In this document: positions 15,260-17,746 of the stretch, one piece after another
Numbering within the stretch: the stretch's first letter is position 1
Layout: each line of letters starts with the position of its first letter
Origin: Atopobiaceae bacterium UBA1367
GTDB lineage: Bacteria; Actinomycetota; Coriobacteriia; Coriobacteriales; Atopobiaceae
Direction: 5' to 3'
Length of the DNA: 17,746 nt
Assembly (NCBI GenBank): GCA_002305995.1
Contig: DBRN01000014.1
Span: 1-17,746, forward strand
Notes under the pieces: model-generated
The model's database searches: none
What the model saw: only the letters and a program-made list of their open reading frames with translations
What the model was told of the DNA's origin: nothing
Position numbers and translations under genes: made by a program

Positions 15260-15376
15260 TCATCCGCGCTTGTGGTGCGCATACACGCGCAGCGTGGTGA
15301 CTGGGTCCGCATGGGCCATGAGATACCGAGCCGTCTTGAGGTCAGCACCAGAGACGAGGAGCGGCGTGCCTCCCTG
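15260..15376 (-). pseudogene. C-terminal remnant of a tyrosine recombinase (integrase)
   Basis: One minus-strand frame ending at the TGA 15262-15260 reads GTPLLVSGADLKTARYLMAHADPVTTLRVYAHH. This matches the C-terminal box of phage-type integrases (RHT..LL..G.D.KT...LMGHA...TT..YAH), with the catalytic Tyr in VYAHH. The preceding RHTFAT box and everything upstream are missing or unrecognisable. It is therefore a relic, indicating that a mobile element once sat between the regulator and serS. Apart from this remnant I see nothing supportable in 15206-15526. Confidence 0.65.
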
Positions 15377-15526
15377 TACGAGGCTACGTCGAGAAAGGCT
15401 CAAACGAGGGACAACCTCTCACGGCAGGTCCATCGGGTGACTGAGACACGGCCTGCTCGGTGCCCGGACCCTGGGCAGACCCCGCGCGCTCCCAGCCGTC
15501 GGGCGCCTGCGACCGTGACTGCAGGG

Positions 15527-15742
15527 CTAGTGGTTGTCGGCGTCGAAGTCGCTCCAACCCCCCTCGTCGTCGAAGAGGTCCCAGTCGTCCTCGGAGCGCT
15601 CGTGATCCCTGAAGCGCGCCCTCGTACGGATCTCGAGGACTGCGGAGATGGCGAAGAAGAGGACGACGCCTCCTGCAAGCAGGGCCATCACGCCAGATCG
15701 CGTTTGGAAGAGCCAACTGAAGGCCTCGGTGATCAGGTCCAT
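15527..15742 (-). CDS. Small single-pass membrane protein with acidic tail, unknown
   Basis: A 71-residue protein. Residues 1-15 are short and partly amphipathic. Residues 17-37 (GVMALLAGGVVLFFAISAVLEI) form one transmembrane helix, followed by a basic RTRARFRDHERS patch and a very acidic tail (SEDDWDLFDDEGGWSDFD). The ATG at 15742 follows GGGAGG at 6-nt spacing, which, with the clean membrane-protein pattern, supports a real gene. The basic patch after the helix suggests the acidic tail is cytoplasmic. It is divergent from serS. No family recognised; it could be an anchor or partner of a larger cytoplasmic protein. Confidence 0.65.
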   Translation of the reverse strand: MDLITEAFSWLFQTRSGVMALLAGGVVLFFAISAVLEIRTRARFRDHERSEDDWDLFDDEGGWSDFDADNH

Positions 15743-15822
15743 GTGTACCTCCCTGCACGGTTCGGACGAGCGGGCGGGCTAGGGTCGCGATCGCGCGCAG
15801 GCCATGCCCCCGCGCGCGGCTG

Positions 15823-15851
15823 TTGGTCGTTCGCAGGCACAAGTATATACT
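15823..15851 (+). promoter_or_regulatory. Promoter of serS
   Basis: TTGGTC (15823-15828), a 17-bp spacer and TATACT (15846-15851). The -10 lies within a perfect 12-bp palindrome AAGTATATACTT (15841-15852). It is 45 bp upstream of the serS start. No T-box leader is present: the leader is too short. Confidence 0.55.
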
Positions 15852-15895
15852 TGGTTGACCACGACGCCATCACCGCAGAAAGGATGACATCCGCC

Positions 15896-17179
15896 ATGCT
15901 GGACATCAAGTTCGTACGAGAGAACCCCGATGCGGTCGACAAGGCATGCGCGTCTCGCCAGAACGCGCAGTGGGACCGAGGGCGCTTCTTCGAGCTCGAC
16001 GAGGAGCGTCGTGCCACCATCACCGAGGTCGAGGGACTGCAGGCGGAGCGCAATGCCATCTCCAAGCGGATAGGCCTGCTCATGCGCGAGGGCAGGCACG
16101 CCGAGGCGGAGGAGGCCAAGACCAAGGTCGCCGCCGGCAAGGGGCGCATCGCCGACCTGGACGCCCGCCGCGGCACGATCGAGCAGGAGCTCTTTGATCT
16201 GGTGGCGGGCATCCCCAACATACCCGATCCCTCCGTCCCCTATGGCAGGGACGACTCCGACAACCCCGAGCTACGCCGCTGGGGCGTTCCCCCCGCATTC
16301 GACTTTGACGTCAAGGCCCACTGGGACCTTGGTCCCGACCTGGGCATGATCGACTTCGACCGCGGGGTGAAGATCGCCGGCTCGCGCTTCTACGTCCTCG
16401 GCGGCATGGGCGCCCGCATGGAGCGAGCGCTCATCAACTTCATGATCGACACGCACGTGCAGGCCGGCTTCAAGGAATGGTGGCTGCCCGTCATCACCAA
16501 TGCCGCCACCCTGTTCGGCACGGGTCAGCTCCCCAAGTTCGAGGAGGACCTCTATCGAGTGAGACCCGATCTCTACCTCATCCCCACCGCCGAGGTCATG
16601 CTCACCAACCTGCATCGCGACGAGGTGCTCGATGCCAGCCAGCTGCCCCTGTGGTACTGCGCCTTCACGCCATGCTTCCGCGAGGAGGCGGGGTCCGCAG
16701 GTCGCGACACGCGCGGCATCATCCGCGTGCACGAGTTCGACAAGGTCGAGATGGTCAAGTTCGCCACCCCCGAGGACTCGATGGGCCAGCTTGAGAGCAT
16801 GGTCGATGAGGCAGAGCTCATCCTACAGAAGCTCGGCCTTCCGTATCGCGTGGTGACGCTCTGCACCGGTGACCTCGGCTTCTCCGCGCGCAAGTGCTAC
16901 GACATCGAGGTGTGGCTGCCCAGCTACGACGCTTACAAGGAGATCTCGTCCTGCTCGAACTGCTGGGACTTCCAGGCCCGCCGCGCCAACATCAGGTATC
17001 GCGACGCGGCGGAGTTCAAGGGAACCCGCTTCGTGCACACGCTCAACGGATCGGGTCTCGCGGTCGGGCGCACCATGGCCGCCATCATCGAGAACTACCA
17101 GCAGGCCGACGGCACCGTCACCGTTCCGGAGGCGCTGGTGCCCTATATGGGTGGCGTCGAGCGCATCGTTGCCGAATAG
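15896..17179 (+). CDS. serS: Seryl-tRNA synthetase
   Basis: A 427-residue class II aminoacyl-tRNA synthetase that charges tRNA-Ser (430 residues in E. coli). The N-terminal coiled-coil arm (about 30-100, ELDEERRATITEVEGLQAER..) grips the tRNA. The catalytic core has TAEV (231-234), motif 2 FREEAGSAGRDTRGIIRVHEF (261-281) and motif 3 in LNGSGLAVGRTMAAIIENYQ (383-402). The ATG at 15896 gives the canonical MLDIKFVRENPDAV start; an ATG four codons upstream (15884) is possible, but the AGAAAGGA ribosome site fits 15896 better. It is a housekeeping gene, marking the right-hand edge of the accessory rhamnose region. Confidence 0.98.
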   Translation: MLDIKFVRENPDAVDKACASRQNAQWDRGRFFELDEERRATITEVEGLQAERNAISKRIGLLMREGRHAEAEEAKTKVAAGKGRIADLDARRGTIEQELFDLVAGIPNIPDPSVPYGRDDSDNPELRRWGVPPAFDFDVKAHWDLGPDLGMIDFDRGVKIAGSRFYVLGGMGARMERALINFMIDTHVQAGFKEWWLPVITNAATLFGTGQLPKFEEDLYRVRPDLYLIPTAEVMLTNLHRDEVLDASQLPLWYCAFTPCFREEAGSAGRDTRGIIRVHEFDKVEMVKFATPEDSMGQLESMVDEAELILQKLGLPYRVVTLCTGDLGFSARKCYDIEVWLPSYDAYKEISSCSNCWDFQARRANIRYRDAAEFKGTRFVHTLNGSGLAVGRTMAAIIENYQQADGTVTVPEALVPYMGGVERIVAE

Positions 17180-17201
17180 TAGACTATGTGCAACCATTCG
17201 A

Positions 17202-17223
17202 GGGGCGGCGCTTGCGTCGCCCC
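17202..17223 (+). terminator. Hairpin after serS
   Basis: GGGGCGGCG and CGTCGCCCC form a 9-bp stem (one G-T) around CTTG, 22 bp past the serS stop, followed by ATCCCTTTG. The U tract is weak. The right arm overlaps the proposed -35 of the next gene. Confidence 0.5.
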
Positions 17224-17255
17224 ATCCCTTTGGGTATCATACGAACAAATGTTCT
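17212..17255 (+). promoter_or_regulatory. Promoter with LexA (SOS) box-like operator
   Basis: TTGCGT (17212-17217), a 17-bp spacer and TATCAT (17235-17240) form a plausible promoter. Directly after it, CGAACAAATGTTCT (17242-17255) matches the Gram-positive/actinobacterial LexA consensus CGAACRNRYGTTYG at 13 of 14 positions. A repressor bound there would cover the transcription start. The site is 22 bp from the ATG of the next gene. Confidence 0.6.
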
Positions 17256-17277
17256 ATTTTGAGGTAAAGGGGTGCTT

Positions 17278-17661
17278 ATGGTGCGCGGTGATCGTACGCT
17301 CGAGCTGCTGCTCTCGGAGACGGCTGACGGAGGAGAGCGCAGGCAGGTCACCCTGGTCGAGGGCGAGTCGCTCTCTTTGGTGGAGCGATCGAGTGGCCCC
17401 GTTACCGAGGTCGCGTACGGCACCAGGAGCCATGGGCACAAGCTGATGGGGAGCGCGGAGGCGTTCGCGCATGTCCTTGGCGTCGGGAAGGGCGGCATAG
17501 CGGACGCCGTGGCATCGCTCTTCCCCAAGAGCGGAGGGGAAGTGCAGCTCTCGGACGTCATGGACATGTTTGATGCCAAGGGGGAGCGCTATGTCTACGT
17601 GGCCTGGTCTGACGAGGGGGACGTCGCCTATCGCCCCGCATGGCCTGACGACGCATCATAG
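17278..17661 (+). CDS. Hypothetical protein, possible SOS-regulated gene
   Basis: A 127-residue soluble protein with no signal peptide or membrane segment. I recognise no family. The N-terminal part looks beta-rich (TLELLLSETADGG..RQVTLVEGESLSLVER), the middle has a glycine-rich helical segment (SAEAFAHVLGVGKGGIADAVASLF), and the end is acidic with aromatics (ERYVYVAWSDEGDVAYRPAW). The ATG at 17278 follows AAAGGGG at 5-nt spacing; a GTG at 17272 is also in frame but overlaps that site. A LexA-box-like operator sits over its promoter, suggesting induction by DNA damage, but nothing in the protein itself confirms a repair role. Confidence 0.75.
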   Translation: MVRGDRTLELLLSETADGGERRQVTLVEGESLSLVERSSGPVTEVAYGTRSHGHKLMGSAEAFAHVLGVGKGGIADAVASLFPKSGGEVQLSDVMDMFDAKGERYVYVAWSDEGDVAYRPAWPDDAS

Positions 17662-17697
17662 CGTCATGGGGCCCCGTGCGGACCCACGACATGAAAA

Positions 17698-17716
17698 AGA
17701 GTCCCTACGGGACTCT
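17698..17716 (-). terminator. Intrinsic terminator for a minus-strand tRNA
   Basis: AGAGTCCC and GGGACTCT pair around a 3-nt loop. On the minus strand the stem is followed by TTTTCAT. It lies 9 bp beyond the CCA end of the partial tRNA at the window edge. Confidence 0.85.
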
Positions 17717-17725
17717 GGGAGATCG

Positions 17726-17746
17726 TGGTGCGGCGTACAGGATTCG
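17726..17746 (-). tRNA. 3' end of a tRNA, cut by the window edge
   Basis: Read on the minus strand, the edge shows CGAAT (T-loop), CCTGT (3' side of the T stem), ACGCCGC (3' acceptor strand), A73 and an encoded CCA, followed by a terminator. The matching 5' acceptor strand should read GCGGCGT. The anticodon is outside the window, so the amino acid is not assigned. Confidence 0.75.

Noticed and set aside
1279..15376. tRNA-Leu as integration site for an island ending at the integrase relic
   Set aside because: No direct repeat of the tRNA 3' end was seen near the relic, and the integrase would lie at the far end from the tRNA. Only a loose boundary idea is kept in the findings.
15272..15895. 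N-terminal extension of the serS open frame (about 200 codons)
   Set aside because: It covers the integrase relic, the small membrane gene on the other strand and the serS promoter. Canonical SerRS begins at MLDIKF (15896).
1..17746. CRISPR array, rRNA or riboswitch
   Set aside because: No spaced repeats, rRNA-like segments or recognisable riboswitch cores were seen on either strand. The serS leader is too short for a T-box.

Overview
The window comes from a high-GC bacterium. Codon use, AGGAGG-like ribosome binding sites, PTS genes and the general gene style suggest an anaerobic gut actinobacterium of the Coriobacteriia (Olsenella, Atopobium or Collinsella type). That placement is an inference from composition and gene content, not a database result.

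Layout. The left edge carries an IS1595/ISXO2-type transposase (37-1131), followed by tRNA-Leu(CAG) with its promoter and terminator (1239-1395). From 1501 to 14101 nearly everything is on the minus strand and forms a rhamnose / rhamnoside locus. In transcription order it holds a GH78 alpha-L-rhamnosidase, a PTS EIIBC permease, a Tat-exported lipoprotein esterase, a PTS EIIA, a cytoplasmic alpha/beta-hydrolase esterase, a decayed stretch (5460-6690), and a compact operon of rhamnulokinase, rhamnulose-1-phosphate aldolase and an AraA-fold sugar isomerase. The decayed stretch contains remnants of an old-yellow-enzyme-type flavin oxidoreductase and of an AraC regulator. Divergent from the rhamnosidase is an intact AraC-family regulator (14225-15205). 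To its right are a tyrosine-recombinase C-terminal remnant, a small acidic membrane protein, seryl-tRNA synthetase (serS), a 127-residue unknown protein behind a LexA/SOS-box-like site, and the 3' end of a tRNA on the minus strand with its terminator.

How the genes fit together. The same 19-bp element (consensus GCTACAATATCAATATGTG on the plus strand) lies directly upstream of three separate transcription units: rhamnulokinase, PTS EIIBC and rhamnosidase. The third copy lies between the rhamnosidase and the divergent AraC gene. In the first two it lies at an identical distance from a TATAGT -10 box, with a poor -35, as expected for an AraC-type activator site. I infer a single local regulon: PTS uptake (EIIBC plus EIIA) of a rhamnose-containing oligosaccharide or glycoside, extracellular and intracellular de-esterification, rhamnose release by GH78, then isomerase, kinase and aldolase to DHAP and L-lactaldehyde. 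The isomerase is not a classical RhaA but an L-arabinose/L-fucose-isomerase-fold protein. The combination of PTS import, intracellular GH78 and an AraA-fold isomerase is the most interesting content of the window.
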